Assembly (NCBI RefSeq): GCF_015207375.1
Contig: NZ_JADEWY010000002.1
Span: 1 to 64,000, forward strand
Origin: Coleofasciculus sp. LEGE 07092
GTDB lineage: Bacteria; Cyanobacteriota; Cyanobacteriia; Cyanobacteriales; Coleofasciculaceae
Length of the DNA stretch: 64,000 nucleotides
Direction: 5' to 3'
A program made the position numbers and the translations under genes. Under the pieces are notes generated by a model that saw only the letters and a program-made list of their open reading frames with translations, did not search any database and had not been told where the DNA came from. Numbering within the stretch: the first letter of the stretch is position 1; the number at the start of each line of letters is the position of its first letter. Positions 28,001-36,616 of the stretch are shown here, piece after piece.

Positions 28001-30607
28001 TGCTTCAATTCCCAAGAATTTCAAGCCAAAATTATTGCGGTTTTTAATGCCACGATTGTTCATTGGAAAGACCATCTTCGTACAACGATAAACTCCTTCC
28101 TAGAAGGTTATCAAATCGGACGGGAGACGGGAGACTTTGAATTTGCTGCTCACTGTGCTTATAATCCCTGGCTCAACGCCTATTTCATCGGACACGAACT
28201 GACTAGTCTGGTGCGAGAGATGGCAAATTACAGTATTCAAATTGCTGAACTCAAGCAAGACACCATGCTGAATTACCTGAACATCTATCGGCAGGCTGTC
28301 TTGAACTTGATGAGTTTCCCTTCCTCTTCTAATAGCACCGAGGGACAAAATCCCTGTGTTTTAACGGGTGAGGCTTACAATGAAACTCAAATGCTACCCC
28401 TGCATCAACAGGCTAGCGATCGCACTGCACTTTACCACCTCTATCTCAACAAATTAATTCTGAATTATTACTTTCAAAATTTCGAGCAAGCGGTTGACTA
28501 TGCCGAAATAACTGAGCAGTATCTAGATGGTGTCACAGGGTTAGTCGTTGTGCCGCTCTTGTGTTTTTATGATTCTCTGGCACGGCTAGCCGTTTATCCC
28601 AATAGTCCTGCATCCCAGCCCACTAGCCTGCTCGAAAAAATCCGATCCAACCAAGAAAAGATGCAGAAATGGGCAGAGCATTGCCCCATGAACTATTTAC
28701 ATAAATTTTACTTAGTTGAAGCTGAATCCCAACGAATTCTAGGTAACAAAGCTGAAGCTATTGAGAATTATGATCTCGCCATTGCCACCGCTCGAGAAAA
28801 TGAGTATTTCAACGAAGAGGCACTGGCAAACGAACTCGCTGCCAGATTTTACCAGTCTTGGGGTAAACCCAAGCTTGCCCAATCCTACAGGCTAGATGCC
28901 TACTACGGCTACGTTCGCTGGGGGGCTACCGCCAAAGTTAAAGATTTAGAGTCAAAATACCCGCAGTTACTGACAGAAATCATGGCAGCAAAAAGCCCTA
29001 CAGACATTCGCACGACTGTCACCAATGTCTCAACGAGTACTCAATCCGGTGATGTATTGGATTTGGCAACCGTGATGAAAGCCAGCCAAGTCATTGCTGG
29101 TGAAATTGTGCTGGATAAATTACTCCGCAATTTGATGAAAATTCTCATCGAAAATGCTGGAGCGCAAGTGGGCTACCTGCTTTTAGAAACAGAGAATCAA
29201 TGGCGGATTGAAGCCTCTGGGGAAGTAGAGTGTGATAACTTCACGGTTTTGCAATCCCTTCCCCTAGATAACCACCTCCCCGAATCCGTGATCAACTACG
29301 TCACCCGCACCCGTGAAACCGTGGTTAAGCCTAATGCAACCCGTATTGGCAAATTTACCAATGATCCCTATATTCAAAAGCATCAGACGAAATCACTCTT
29401 CTGTGCGCCCCTCGTTAATCGAGGACAACTTGAGGGCATTGTTTATTTCGAGAATAATCTGATGGAAGGAGCCTTTACCGCTAACCGACTGGAAGTTTTA
29501 CAACTTTTATCCGGACAAGCCGCTATTGCCATTGAAAATGCTCGATTATATGCCCATCTAGAAGCAAAAGTTGCCGAACGTACCCAAGAACTCTCCCAAA
29601 CCCTCAACTATCTTCAAGCTACCCAAAATGGACTAATTCAATCGGAGAAAATGGCAGCCCTTGGACAACTCATTGCTGGCGTTGCTCACGAAATTAATAC
29701 TCCCCTCGGAGCAATTCGCGCTTCGGCGAATAATACGGCAACTGCCCTTTCGGAGTCTCTAATCCAACTGCCCCAACTCCTGCAACGGCTCAATTCCCAC
29801 CAACAAGTCCATTTCTTTACCCTCCTTGAGCACTCACTTGAGAGTAACACTCACATCACGTCCAAAGAAAAACGGCAATTTAAGCGCACTCTAACCCGTC
29901 AACTCGAAGACAACGGAATTGATAAACCTAGGCGTATTGCTGACACCTTAACTGATATGGGGATTTATCAAGAGATTGAACTTTTCTTACCCTTACTCAA
30001 AGACTCAGACGCGGACTGGATGTTGCAACTGGCATACAACCTTGTTCGCCTACAAAGCAACAGCAAGAACATCCTGACGGCTGTAGAGCGGGCATCTAAG
30101 GTCGTCTTTGCCCTGAAAAATTACGCCCGCTACGACCATACCGGTGAGAAACAACTCGTGCAACTGACCGAAGGTCTAGAAACGGTACTGGAATTATATA
30201 ACAATCAACTCAAGCATGGCGTCGAGGTGATGCGAGCCTACCAGCCGTTGCCCCCCATCTGGTGCTATCCCGATGAACTGATTCAGGTGTGGACTAATTT
30301 AATTCACAACGCGGTTCAAGCTATGGAGAGTAAGGGTTTGTTAGAACTTGAGGTGTTTGAATCCGAGGGTGAAGCGGTGGTGCAAGTCACCGATTCCGGT
30401 TGTGGCATTCCCCCAGAGATTCAAGTTAAAATTTTTGAACCCTTCTTCACCACGAAGCCGGCTGGAGAAGGCAGTGGTTTGGGATTGGATATCGTCTACA
30501 AGATTATTGACAAACATCAAGGACGAATCGAGGTCGAGAGTAAACCTGGGCGCACTATCTTTAAAGTCTCGCTACCGATTGAGAGCAGTCAATCGTCGGA
30601 TTCTTAG
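25019..30607 (+). CDS. Hybrid Ser/Thr kinase - ATPase - GAF - histidine kinase
   Basis: This giant cyanobacterial signalling protein has 1862 residues. Residues about 7-270 are a Ser/Thr kinase domain (IIHKDINPSNILF, LIDFSIATQL, YLSPEQTGRM). An AAA/STAND-type ATPase follows from about 300 (Walker A GYSGIGKSSLV near 345, Walker B VIFLDDLQWIDS). A helical repeat region of about 600 residues comes next, then a GAF domain (about 1345-1510), a coiled coil, and a histidine kinase with the H box GVAHEINTPLGAIRAS (His near 1557) and ATP lid GEGSGLGLDIVYKIIDKHQG. The catalytic Lys motif of the Ser/Thr kinase (VILKALKLD) is present. This layout is a known cyanobacterial and fungal family (HstK-like). 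The two receiver genes that follow on the same strand are likely partners of the histidine kinase. Confidence 0.95.
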   Translation: MLTISGYRIIEKLYESANSLVYRGIREQDNQTVILKALKLDYPTPSELTRYKQEYEITRQLNLDGVVKAYGLEPYQRTLVIILEDFRGLSLKQWMSQSFGAQGFTSLRDFLAIAIQITEILGTIHAANIIHKDINPSNILFNPETNQVKLIDFSIATQLTHSNPTLKNPNLLEGTLDYLSPEQTGRMNCFIDYRTDFYSLGVTFYELLAGKLPFDTIDALELVHCHIAKVPIALAQLNPEIPKVVSNIVMKLMAKTAQKRYQSAWGIKADLEECLNQLETTGTLPDFPIGTRDSSEKFQIPQKIYGRERDIETLLAAFERVATDSVTDELAATSVARVKLMLVIGYSGIGKSSLVAEIHKPITAKRGYFIYGKFDQFQQNVPYSAVVNAFQALMRQLLTENEAQLREWKEKILAALGASAQIIIDVIPEVELIIGKQLPVPELGFSECQNRFNRVFQNFIRVFGVKEHPLVIFLDDLQWIDSASLQLLQLIMMDTDMHYLFLIGAYRDNEVNSTHPLMITLEGLQKAGITVNKIILAPLELESISQLIAETLHVNTGSQTSFQQSQEIVKPLATLVKRKTGGNPFFVHEFLKALHGENLITFDGNSRTWHWDWAEIEAQDITDNVVELMVCKLKKLPTSTQVVLRLGACVGNSFDLNTLSIICEKPQAALVQDLSIAVHAGLILPISELDEDLLIQTYKFGHSRIQQAAYALIDDKTKAVIHLQIGQLLLQNTPTDALSETIFKIVDYFNCGIAEETRQEERYKITRLNWIAGEKAKAAMAYGAAFKYFETGRLLLTSDSWQTQYDLTVSIYDSAVEAAYLCGNFHQMNDLAEVVLQNAQTLLETVIIYEVKLRACVAQSQLKAAVTLGLQVLKLFGLEFPPQPSPVDIQQGLEEITLRLAGRSPADLINLPKMTDAHQLAAMRILALLGTPTFVAVPELLPLIVFKQIILSLNSGNTSASASAYAFYGLILCGLVGDIEAGYQFGKLALMLSKCFNSQEFQAKIIAVFNATIVHWKDHLRTTINSFLEGYQIGRETGDFEFAAHCAYNPWLNAYFIGHELTSLVREMANYSIQIAELKQDTMLNYLNIYRQAVLNLMSFPSSSNSTEGQNPCVLTGEAYNETQMLPLHQQASDRTALYHLYLNKLILNYYFQNFEQAVDYAEITEQYLDGVTGLVVVPLLCFYDSLARLAVYPNSPASQPTSLLEKIRSNQEKMQKWAEHCPMNYLHKFYLVEAESQRILGNKAEAIENYDLAIATARENEYFNEEALANELAARFYQSWGKPKLAQSYRLDAYYGYVRWGATAKVKDLESKYPQLLTEIMAAKSPTDIRTTVTNVSTSTQSGDVLDLATVMKASQVIAGEIVLDKLLRNLMKILIENAGAQVGYLLLETENQWRIEASGEVECDNFTVLQSLPLDNHLPESVINYVTRTRETVVKPNATRIGKFTNDPYIQKHQTKSLFCAPLVNRGQLEGIVYFENNLMEGAFTANRLEVLQLLSGQAAIAIENARLYAHLEAKVAERTQELSQTLNYLQATQNGLIQSEKMAALGQLIAGVAHEINTPLGAIRASANNTATALSESLIQLPQLLQRLNSHQQVHFFTLLEHSLESNTHITSKEKRQFKRTLTRQLEDNGIDKPRRIADTLTDMGIYQEIELFLPLLKDSDADWMLQLAYNLVRLQSNSKNILTAVERASKVVFALKNYARYDHTGEKQLVQLTEGLETVLELYNNQLKHGVEVMRAYQPLPPIWCYPDELIQVWTNLIHNAVQAMESKGLLELEVFESEGEAVVQVTDSGCGIPPEIQVKIFEPFFTTKPAGEGSGLGLDIVYKIIDKHQGRIEVESKPGRTIFKVSLPIESSQSSDS

Positions 30608-30720
30608 GCAATGCCAATAGATAAGTAGTCTGCTATAAATCAACGCAGAAGAAAAAAAATATCGGCTACCATTGGCAGTATATCCAACCATTCACTCACG
30701 GTTTTACGGAAAAATTAATC

Positions 30721-31110
30721 ATGTCGAACACGGCAATTTTGTGTGTTGATGATGAAGGCGTCATTTTAGAAAGTCTCAAAGAGCAACTTAAACGGCATTT
30801 TGGTAGCCAATATCTCTATGAGGTGGCTGAAAGTGCTGAGGAAGCTTGGGACGTGATTGAAGAGTTGCAGGATGAAGCGGTCAATATTTTAATCATTGTC
30901 TCGGATTGGCTGATGCCGGGAATGAAAGGGGATGAGTTTCTCATTCAAGTTCATCAAAGATTTCCGGGAATTGTAAAGGTAATGCTGACCGGTCAAGCGG
31001 ATGAGGAGGCGATTGAGCGTGCTAAACAAGAGGCGAATTTATACTCTTGCTTACACAAACCTTGGACGGAAGACGACTTGACGCAAATCATTACCTCTGC
31101 CTTAGCGTAA
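30721..31110 (+). CDS. Stand-alone response regulator (receiver only)
   Basis: This 129-residue receiver domain has the acidic pair CVDDEG, a phospho-acceptor Asp in [15 protein letters not shown], the Thr in VMLTGQADEEA and the Lys in CLHKPWTED. It has no output domain. The start is 114 bases after the hybrid kinase, and it ends 3 bases before the next receiver gene, so the three genes form one unit. Probably it is a phosphate carrier or binding switch. The receiver sequence closely resembles that of the next gene, which points to duplication. Confidence 0.92.
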   Translation: MSNTAILCVDDEGVILESLKEQLKRHFGSQYLYEVAESAEEAWDVIEELQDEAVNILIIVSDWLMPGMKGDEFLIQVHQRFPGIVKVMLTGQADEEAIERAKQEANLYSCLHKPWTEDDLTQIITSALA

Positions 31111-31113
31111 CTG

Positions 31114-32325
31114 ATGAGTAACCTGGCAATTATATGTGTTGACGATCAAGATGTTGTTTTAGAAAGTCTCACAGAGCAGCTCAAGCGTAACATGGGGGTC
31201 GATTATGAGATTGAAGGGGCAGAAAGTGGTGAAGAAGCCCTAGAGATTATTGAGGAATTGCAAGCCGATGGCATTGAAGTTGCTTTAATTGTTTGTGACC
31301 AAATCATGCCAGGGATGAAAGGGGATGAACTGCTGATTCAAATTCACACTCAGTATCCCAAGATTTTAAAGATTATGTTGACCGGACAGGCTAATGCTCA
31401 AGCGGTGGGTAATGCTGTCAATGCGGCAAATTTGTACCGTTACATTGCTAAACCTTGGGAAGAAACTGATCTGATTTTAACAGTGCGGGAAGCGCTGCGT
31501 CGTTATACGCAAGAGCAACAATTAGCCTTACAAAACGAAGCTTTGAAAAAGTTAACGGCGTCCTTAGAACAAAAAGTGGCGGAGCGCACTGCCGAACTCA
31601 CCAAAGCAAATGCCCAGCTTCAACAGGAAATTTTAGAGCGTCAGCAAGCAGAGTTAGCGTTGCGTCTTGCCCAAGAAAAGTCAGAAGCGTTAATATTAAA
31701 TATCTTACCTAAACAAATCGCCGACCAACTCAAACAGTATCAAGGCTCCCTTTCTGAGAGATTCGATGATGCCACTATTTTGTTGGCTGATATTGTTGAT
31801 TTTACACCCTTGGCGGCTCAAATTTCACCTTTGGAACTTGTGAGCCTGCTCGGGTCAATTTTTTCTACCTTTGACGAACTGACTGAGCAGCATGGTTTAG
31901 AGAAAATTAAAACCATTGGGGATGCGTATATGGTAGCAGGCGGTTTGCCTGTGATTCGCCCTGATCATGGTGAAGCGATCGCGGAAATCGCCCTAGATAT
32001 GCAGCAAGCGATTAACCGTTTCAAAACGAACAAGGGTGAATCGTTCCAAATGCGGATTGGCATTAATACAGGTCCTGTAGTCGCTGGGGTGATTGGCACC
32101 AAAAAATTCAGTTATGATTTGTGGGGCGATACAGTTAATGTTGCTGCCCGGATGGAATCATCGGGAATTCCGGGCAGGATTCAAGTTACAGCCCAGACGT
32201 ATGATCGCTTGAAGGACAAGTATGAGTTTCAGGAACGGGGTGTGATCGAGGTTAAGGGTAAGGGGGAAATGATTACTTATTGGCTGATGGGCAGAAAGAT
32301 AAACAACTATATCGAACTCAGGTGA
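31114..32325 (+). CDS. Response regulator with class III adenylate cyclase
   Basis: The 403 residues comprise a receiver (CVDDQDVV, Asp in [25 protein letters not shown]), a coiled-coil linker (about 130-210, [23 protein letters not shown]), and a class III cyclase domain. Metal-binding Asps lie in [12 protein letters not shown] and [11 protein letters not shown]. The substrate-selecting positions (Lys in EKIKTIGD and Asp in [15 protein letters not shown]) are those of adenylate rather than guanylate cyclases. It should make cAMP under control of phosphorylation, probably from the hybrid kinase upstream. Confidence 0.93.
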   Translation: MSNLAIICVDDQDVVLESLTEQLKRNMGVDYEIEGAESGEEALEIIEELQADGIEVALIVCDQIMPGMKGDELLIQIHTQYPKILKIMLTGQANAQAVGNAVNAANLYRYIAKPWEETDLILTVREALRRYTQEQQLALQNEALKKLTASLEQKVAERTAELTKANAQLQQEILERQQAELALRLAQEKSEALILNILPKQIADQLKQYQGSLSERFDDATILLADIVDFTPLAAQISPLELVSLLGSIFSTFDELTEQHGLEKIKTIGDAYMVAGGLPVIRPDHGEAIAEIALDMQQAINRFKTNKGESFQMRIGINTGPVVAGVIGTKKFSYDLWGDTVNVAARMESSGIPGRIQVTAQTYDRLKDKYEFQERGVIEVKGKGEMITYWLMGRKINNYIELR

Positions 32326-32448
32326 AATGCGATGGCGAGGATAGCGATCGCATCTCTAAATACGATAGATGTAGATATCCCTATAGCAGTCCTAAATGAG
32401 ATACAAACACCTCTCCGTTGCCCTCATGGAAGAATAGTAAAACTTGAA

Positions 32449-33684
32449 CTATCCTTTTTGATCCAAGCGCACCGCCCTCTCCAAGGCAGTTTTTTCTCGT
32501 GCTCTACGCACATAAGGTTGTAACTCCTCCACATCCCAACCGCTGAGAATACTTAAATCTTCCAAGCTCATACCCCTGATCAGCATTTCTACGCACCAAG
32601 TCTGTCGGGCTTGCTTGATGGATAGGGGTTGACTCTCAGGAGTGGTTAACCCCGAGGTTAATTCCTGCCATACTCTAATTAAATCGTCCTGTGATATCCG
32701 TTGACCTGTATCATTCACAAACAATGCTGATTGGTCATCTTTGCGGTTTTTGAGCCATTGAGTTAAAGGATTGCGAGTATAAGAACCGTAGCGCTTTCCC
32801 ATAATCCACTGATTCACTGGCACTTGCCGTACCGCACCTTGAGGGATTTGCAACAGGTGCTGGTTTGTATTGCTGATTTGATGCGATCGCTCTAAGGCAA
32901 CTATCTCCTCAGGCAGCAAACCCGTACCAAGTAGCACGTATGCCAGAGCGTAATCCCGCAATCCCCGTTTTTTGGCTCCTTGCAGAATTGAATGAACCAC
33001 AGAAGCTGATAAATCCCCTACAGTCTCAGACTCGAAGGGTGAAGTGTTATGGTTGTTTTCTAAGGGCTTAACCTGCATTTGTTCTGGTGAAACAGCTCCA
33101 TGCAAGACTAATTCCACTAAATTTTCTAAGAAATCCTCGCGGTTGTCCCACAGTTGATGAAACTCGCTGGTTAATTCAATCACCAAATACCCGAACAGCA
33201 TCAGGTTGAGCAAACTCGCTAATTTTTCCGCAGGCAAACGCAGGTGCAAGCCATCACGCTCGATTGCCGTCGCTAAGTATTGGGCAACGTCGTAATTGGC
33301 TTGAGTCACGCCCTGTCCGAGCGCTTGGCGGTTTTCAAGGGTGTATTGACCGGCTTCACCGACGACGGAGCGCAGTAACTCTGGAATCTGTTCAAGGGCT
33401 TGAATGCGATCGCTCGCATAGGTTTTCAAAACTTGCTCAACTGAGCTGGTTTGCTTTACCTGTTCCCTCAACACTTCTCCGAGACGGGTAAACACAGCAG
33501 AATCTTCAATCACCGCCAAAAGCAATCCCTGCTTATTTCCAAAGTGGCGGAACAGCGTCACTTCATTGACTTGAGCCAATTCTGCAATCTGTCGTGTTGT
33601 TGTCTCGATGACACCCTGAGAACTGAACAACTCAAGCGCTGCTCTGATCAAACGCGCCTTGGTTCCAGAACTGGTTCGAGACAT
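32449..33684 (-). CDS. TetR regulator fused to tyrosine-recombinase-like domain
   Basis: From the ATG at 33684 (MSRTSSGTKARLIRAALELF) the protein has 411 residues; the frame is open further upstream into the desaturase promoter but without protein-like sequence. Residues 1-60 are a TetR helix-turn-helix (TTRQIAELAQVNEVTLFRHFGNK) and about 60-195 the ligand or dimer domain. Residues about 225-400 look like the catalytic fold of a tyrosine recombinase: YVLLGTGLLPEEIVAL, then SIKQARQTWCVEMLIRGMSLEDLSILSGW and ELQPYVRR. The first catalytic Arg is absent (GLLPEE instead of GLRxxE) and HxxRH has become KQARQ, though one Arg and the Tyr remain, so recombination is unlikely and DNA binding or oligomerisation is more plausible. 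Divergent from the desaturase with paired palindromes between them; likely its regulator. Confidence 0.85.
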   Translation of the reverse strand: MSRTSSGTKARLIRAALELFSSQGVIETTTRQIAELAQVNEVTLFRHFGNKQGLLLAVIEDSAVFTRLGEVLREQVKQTSSVEQVLKTYASDRIQALEQIPELLRSVVGEAGQYTLENRQALGQGVTQANYDVAQYLATAIERDGLHLRLPAEKLASLLNLMLFGYLVIELTSEFHQLWDNREDFLENLVELVLHGAVSPEQMQVKPLENNHNTSPFESETVGDLSASVVHSILQGAKKRGLRDYALAYVLLGTGLLPEEIVALERSHQISNTNQHLLQIPQGAVRQVPVNQWIMGKRYGSYTRNPLTQWLKNRKDDQSALFVNDTGQRISQDDLIRVWQELTSGLTTPESQPLSIKQARQTWCVEMLIRGMSLEDLSILSGWDVEELQPYVRRAREKTALERAVRLDQKG

Positions 33685-33696
33685 AAGTAATAAAAA

Positions 33697-33713
33697 TGTA
33701 AGTGACACTTGCA
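33697..33713. promoter_or_regulatory. Operator-like palindrome 1 (TGTAAGT-GAC-ACTTGCA)
   Basis: This is a 17-bp near-perfect palindrome just upstream of the TetR start codon, sharing both half-sites with the palindrome at 33746. The size and symmetry fit TetR-family operators. Binding here would repress the regulator gene itself. Confidence 0.7.
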
Positions 33714-33745
33714 TTTTGGCATTATCTTCGTTAGTATGGGAGCAG

Positions 33746-33762
33746 TGCAAGTAATACTTGCA
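33746..33762. promoter_or_regulatory. Operator-like palindrome 2 (TGCAAGT-AAT-ACTTGCA)
   Basis: This is a perfect 7-3-7 palindrome 29 bases before the desaturase start codon and 49 bases centre-to-centre from palindrome 1, close to five helical turns. It is the probable operator for the desaturase. Confidence 0.75.
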
Positions 33763-33790
33763 TTTCAAAGCCCATATAAAGTAAGTATTT

Positions 33791-34639
33791 ATGACCAACA
33801 ACTCACTTGCGGCTACCCCAGAAAACCAACCATCACTGAAGCTCAACTGGGTTAGCTTGGGGTTTTTTGCGACGATTCACGCTTTAGCAATGCTGGCTCC
33901 CTGGTTCTTTTCCTGGTCGGCGCTGGGTATTACCCTATTTCTGCACTGGTTGTTTGGCAGCATTGGTATCTGTTTAGGATATCACCGACTTTTGACTCAT
34001 CGCAGTTTTCAGGTGCCCAAGTGGTTGGAATATATCATTACCACTATAGGAACATTAGCCCTGCAAGGGGGACCGGTCTTTTGGGTAGCCGGACACCGCC
34101 AGCATCATGCTCACCCAGAAGACGAATATAAAGACCCTTACTCAGCGAAACGAGGTTTTTGGTGGAGCCATATGTTCTGGCTGTTCTATCAGAAACCGGA
34201 GTTATTTGACAGCGAATACTATCGTAAGAATGCTCCTGACGTAGCGCGAGATCCTTACTATACCTGGCTCGATCGCTACTTCCTGCTGCTTCAGATTCCT
34301 CTGGGGGTGTTGCTATACCTGTTGGGAGGATGGAACTTTGTGATCTGGGGAATGTTTGTTAGATCCGTCTTTCTCTGGCACAGCACTTGGTTAATTAATT
34401 CGGCGACTCACCTGAGCGGTTATCAAACCTATGAAGTGACTGATGGTTCTCGCAACCTGTGGTGGGCAGCACTCTTAACCTATGGTGAAGGTTGGCACAA
34501 CAACCACCATGCTAATCCCAATGTCGCCCCAGCCGGTCGGAAATGGTGGGAACTTGATGTAACCTGGTGGTCGATTCAAGTGATGCAAACGTTGGGTTTA
34601 GCGAAAAAAGTCGTTATGCCTCCCAAGAGTGCAACTTAG
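33791..34639 (+). CDS. desC: Acyl-lipid delta-9-type fatty acid desaturase
   Basis: This 282-residue di-iron membrane desaturase introduces a double bond into membrane fatty acyl chains, with ferredoxin as electron donor in cyanobacteria. The three histidine boxes are HRLLTH (65-70), HRQHH (102-106) and HNNHH (about 237-241, in EGWHNNHHANP). Hydrophobic segments surround them (FFATIHALAMLAPWFF, ALGITLFLHWLFGSIGI). The sequence is of the DesC/acyl-CoA desaturase type, so delta-9 is likely. It is divergent from the TetR fusion gene, with two operator-like palindromes in the 106-base gap. Confidence 0.93.
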   Translation: MTNNSLAATPENQPSLKLNWVSLGFFATIHALAMLAPWFFSWSALGITLFLHWLFGSIGICLGYHRLLTHRSFQVPKWLEYIITTIGTLALQGGPVFWVAGHRQHHAHPEDEYKDPYSAKRGFWWSHMFWLFYQKPELFDSEYYRKNAPDVARDPYYTWLDRYFLLLQIPLGVLLYLLGGWNFVIWGMFVRSVFLWHSTWLINSATHLSGYQTYEVTDGSRNLWWAALLTYGEGWHNNHHANPNVAPAGRKWWELDVTWWSIQVMQTLGLAKKVVMPPKSAT

Positions 34640-34698
34640 AGATTGAGTCAGGCGATCGCTTATCCCTCTAACTCTTAACTCTTAGCAGTTAGCTGGCA

Positions 34699-34736
34699 CC
34701 GCACAACGCTAAACCTACAGCGATGGGCGGTTTTTT
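34699..34736 (+). terminator. Likely terminator after desC
   Basis: CCGC...GCGG with an inner GCT...AGC pairing is followed by TTTTTT. It lies 60 bases after the desC stop and before the small S4 gene. Confidence 0.65.
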
Positions 34737-34781
34737 GTTATCTATAAGAATAATCAGTAATTTTTCCTTGGAACCTTTAGA

Positions 34782-34985
34782 ATGAATGATGAATCTCAGA
34801 CAATAAAACTAGATCAATTTCTCAAGTGGGCTGGTGTCGTCTCAACGGGTGGTCAAGCTAAACTGCTGATTCAGACAGGTGAGATTAAAGTGAATGGCGC
34901 AACTGAAACTCGACGCGGACGTAAATTATTAGTCGGGGATTGCGTGATGGTGCAAGGGGAAACCTATAGGGTGGAACTCCAGTAA
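34782..34985 (+). CDS. Small S4-domain RNA-binding protein
   Basis: This 67-residue protein is made of a single S4 domain, like YbcJ/YaaA: IKLDQFLKWAGVVSTGGQAK, LIQTGEIKVNGATETRRGRK, and LVGDCVMVQG. The fold binds structured RNA, usually rRNA or a ribosome-associated target. The length matches the family and the N terminus is intact. It is a single gene. Confidence 0.92.
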   Translation: MNDESQTIKLDQFLKWAGVVSTGGQAKLLIQTGEIKVNGATETRRGRKLLVGDCVMVQGETYRVELQ

Positions 34986-35180
34986 AAGTGGGTCTTCCGT
35001 ACTTAGTTTGCTAAACTATCAGTTTTAATGGCTCAGAAGCAAGTCAAACAAGAACTGTAGCACCTCAGTTCCTCAAAATAACTTGAAATCCGGAAATACA
35101 GCGGTTCCCGCTGTTACGTGATACAACAAATAACAATGAAATATAATATAGCGTTTCTCATAGTCATGAGGTACAGTACG

Positions 35181-35216
35181 ACCCCCTCGCATCCCCCTTA
35201 TAAAGAGGGACTTTGA
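35181..35216. repeat. ACCCCCT...GGGACTTTGA palindromic repeat
   Basis: ACCCCCTCGCATCCCCCTT followed by ATAAAGAGGGACTTTGA is a degenerate relative of the units at 38290 onwards and at 8452. It lies between the S4 gene and the end of the restriction nuclease pseudogene. Confidence 0.7.
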
Positions 35217-35261
35217 GCTTCCAGTTCCACACACCTGTGTTGGTGTCACTGCGATCGCTCA

Positions 35262-36287
35262 TCAGGAAGATAGTGGTGGAGAATACGAACCTAAGAACTT
35301 TTCTCCATCAAAATGAATCAGATGATCGGGTGTTTCGGCAATCCAGACTTCTGTCTCCCAAGCAATATCTGAAAGAAATTGGCGGAAAGTATTACGGTCA
35401 AGAAACGCAGTGACAAAAATAATATCAGCGGTACATTCCTCAGTGAGCTTCTTTAGCTCTAAAAGACGTACAGGTGAAATCGCGCCTGAACTATGAACAG
35501 CTTCTATCAGATAGAGCCAATTTCTTTCTTATGAGTAAGCTACAATGTCAGGTAACTCTCCATGAGACAGTTCAAAGAAGTTTAGCTTCTGAAGACGTTC
35601 TCTTTCCAGGTGAAGAAATTTGTTGGCAGTATCACCTACATATAATACTGCTGCACCATAGCCATAGCGAGGGAGGAATTCCTCGATAACGATTTTTTGT
35701 AATTCATTGTGCTTGCCGGGGCTAAACTTCAAAGTTTTGCCAGAAGGGAAATTAACAGGAATTAAATTTAGATCTCGCTTGTCGGATAGCTGTTCTTCTA
35801 GCGTTACTTTATTTAATAAAAAATCATCAACGCCATCTTCCCAGTTAACAGAACCAAAAGCTTTTATCAGAGGAGCATATTCTGGATTTAACGCAAAAGC
35901 TCTTGTTCCATCGTTCCGAGCCGCATTAGGATTTGCCGCGCTAGAAATTATGATTTCTGATAAAACAATTAGTTTGAGGTCTTTCCTTCTTATATCGTCA
36001 TAAGAACTATCAGAAATATTTTCGTCAAAATTTTCATTCCAATACTTGATAATTTCTCTAGTTCTTAGAGCATGAGTACCATTGAACTCTTTTACTTTTG
36101 CCCAATCACTGCTAACTTTTACATTAGCCACAGCTAAGAAAGCCATACCTATTCGTTCCAGACGTCTTTGCGTCTGTTTCTCAAGAGGAACGCCAAACCT
36201 ATCAAGAATGTATAAAGCTTCATTAATAAGCTTTTGCAGTTGCTGCGACTTTTTTGATTTAAAAATATACTGTGGCAATGTACGCAT
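35262..36287 (-). pseudogene. PstI/BsuBI-type restriction endonuclease with in-frame stop
   Basis: The frame from ATG 36287 runs for 252 codons to a TAA at 35529-35531, then continues in the same frame for 88 codons to a TGA at 35262. The upstream part (GELPDIVAYS) and the downstream part (ERNWLYLIEAVHSSGAISPV, LKKLTEECTADIIFVTAFLD, WETEVWIAETPDHLIHF) join exactly as in the BsuBI/PstI restriction enzyme family. The total of about 341 residues is close to PstI (326). The stop removes the conserved C-terminal catalytic region, including the EAVHSSG and ELKK motifs, so the enzyme should be dead. It follows the truncated methyltransferase on the same strand. Confidence 0.85.
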
Positions 36288-36343
36288 CAATACTTAGTTA
36301 AAATGGTAAAGATAGCTGTAGAGGAACGGTGTGCTGTTCTATC

Positions 36344-36616
36344 TCATTCACCAATCAACACAGGTGCAGAAGGTAAATCAGTTTCTGGAGTGAGAACAAT
36401 TTCAGTACATTGACTTTTCAAGTTTTTCCTATAAGTTGCACATGAATCAGCATCCATTTCAAAACCATGTGTTTTGAAACCCTGTGCCTCAAAACCTAGT
36501 GATAAGCCACCACATCCGGCAAATAGATCGACTACTAGTGGATGGCTAGGTGTAGCAGGAGGTTTGAGTACACGGTTAATTTTTTCGACGTAGCTCATGT
36601 GCTGTTGGTAACGCAT
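36344..36616 (-). pseudogene. Truncated DNA cytosine-5 methyltransferase
   Basis: Ninety residues remain. Motif I of C5 methyltransferases is clear (VVDLFAGCGGLSLGFEAQGF), with the adenine-contacting acidic residue in THGFEMDADSCATYRKN. The protein stops at VLIGE, exactly where motif IV would begin (normally VLIGGPPCQ). The catalytic Cys, target recognition domain and C terminus are all missing, and only 53 bases separate the stop from the nuclease gene, so an internal deletion removed most of the gene. It was presumably the partner of the PstI/BsuBI-type nuclease. Confidence 0.82.

Noticed and set aside
35213..35689. Two plus-strand frames (66 and 71 codons)
   Set aside because: They are antisense to the restriction endonuclease pseudogene, which explains the region.
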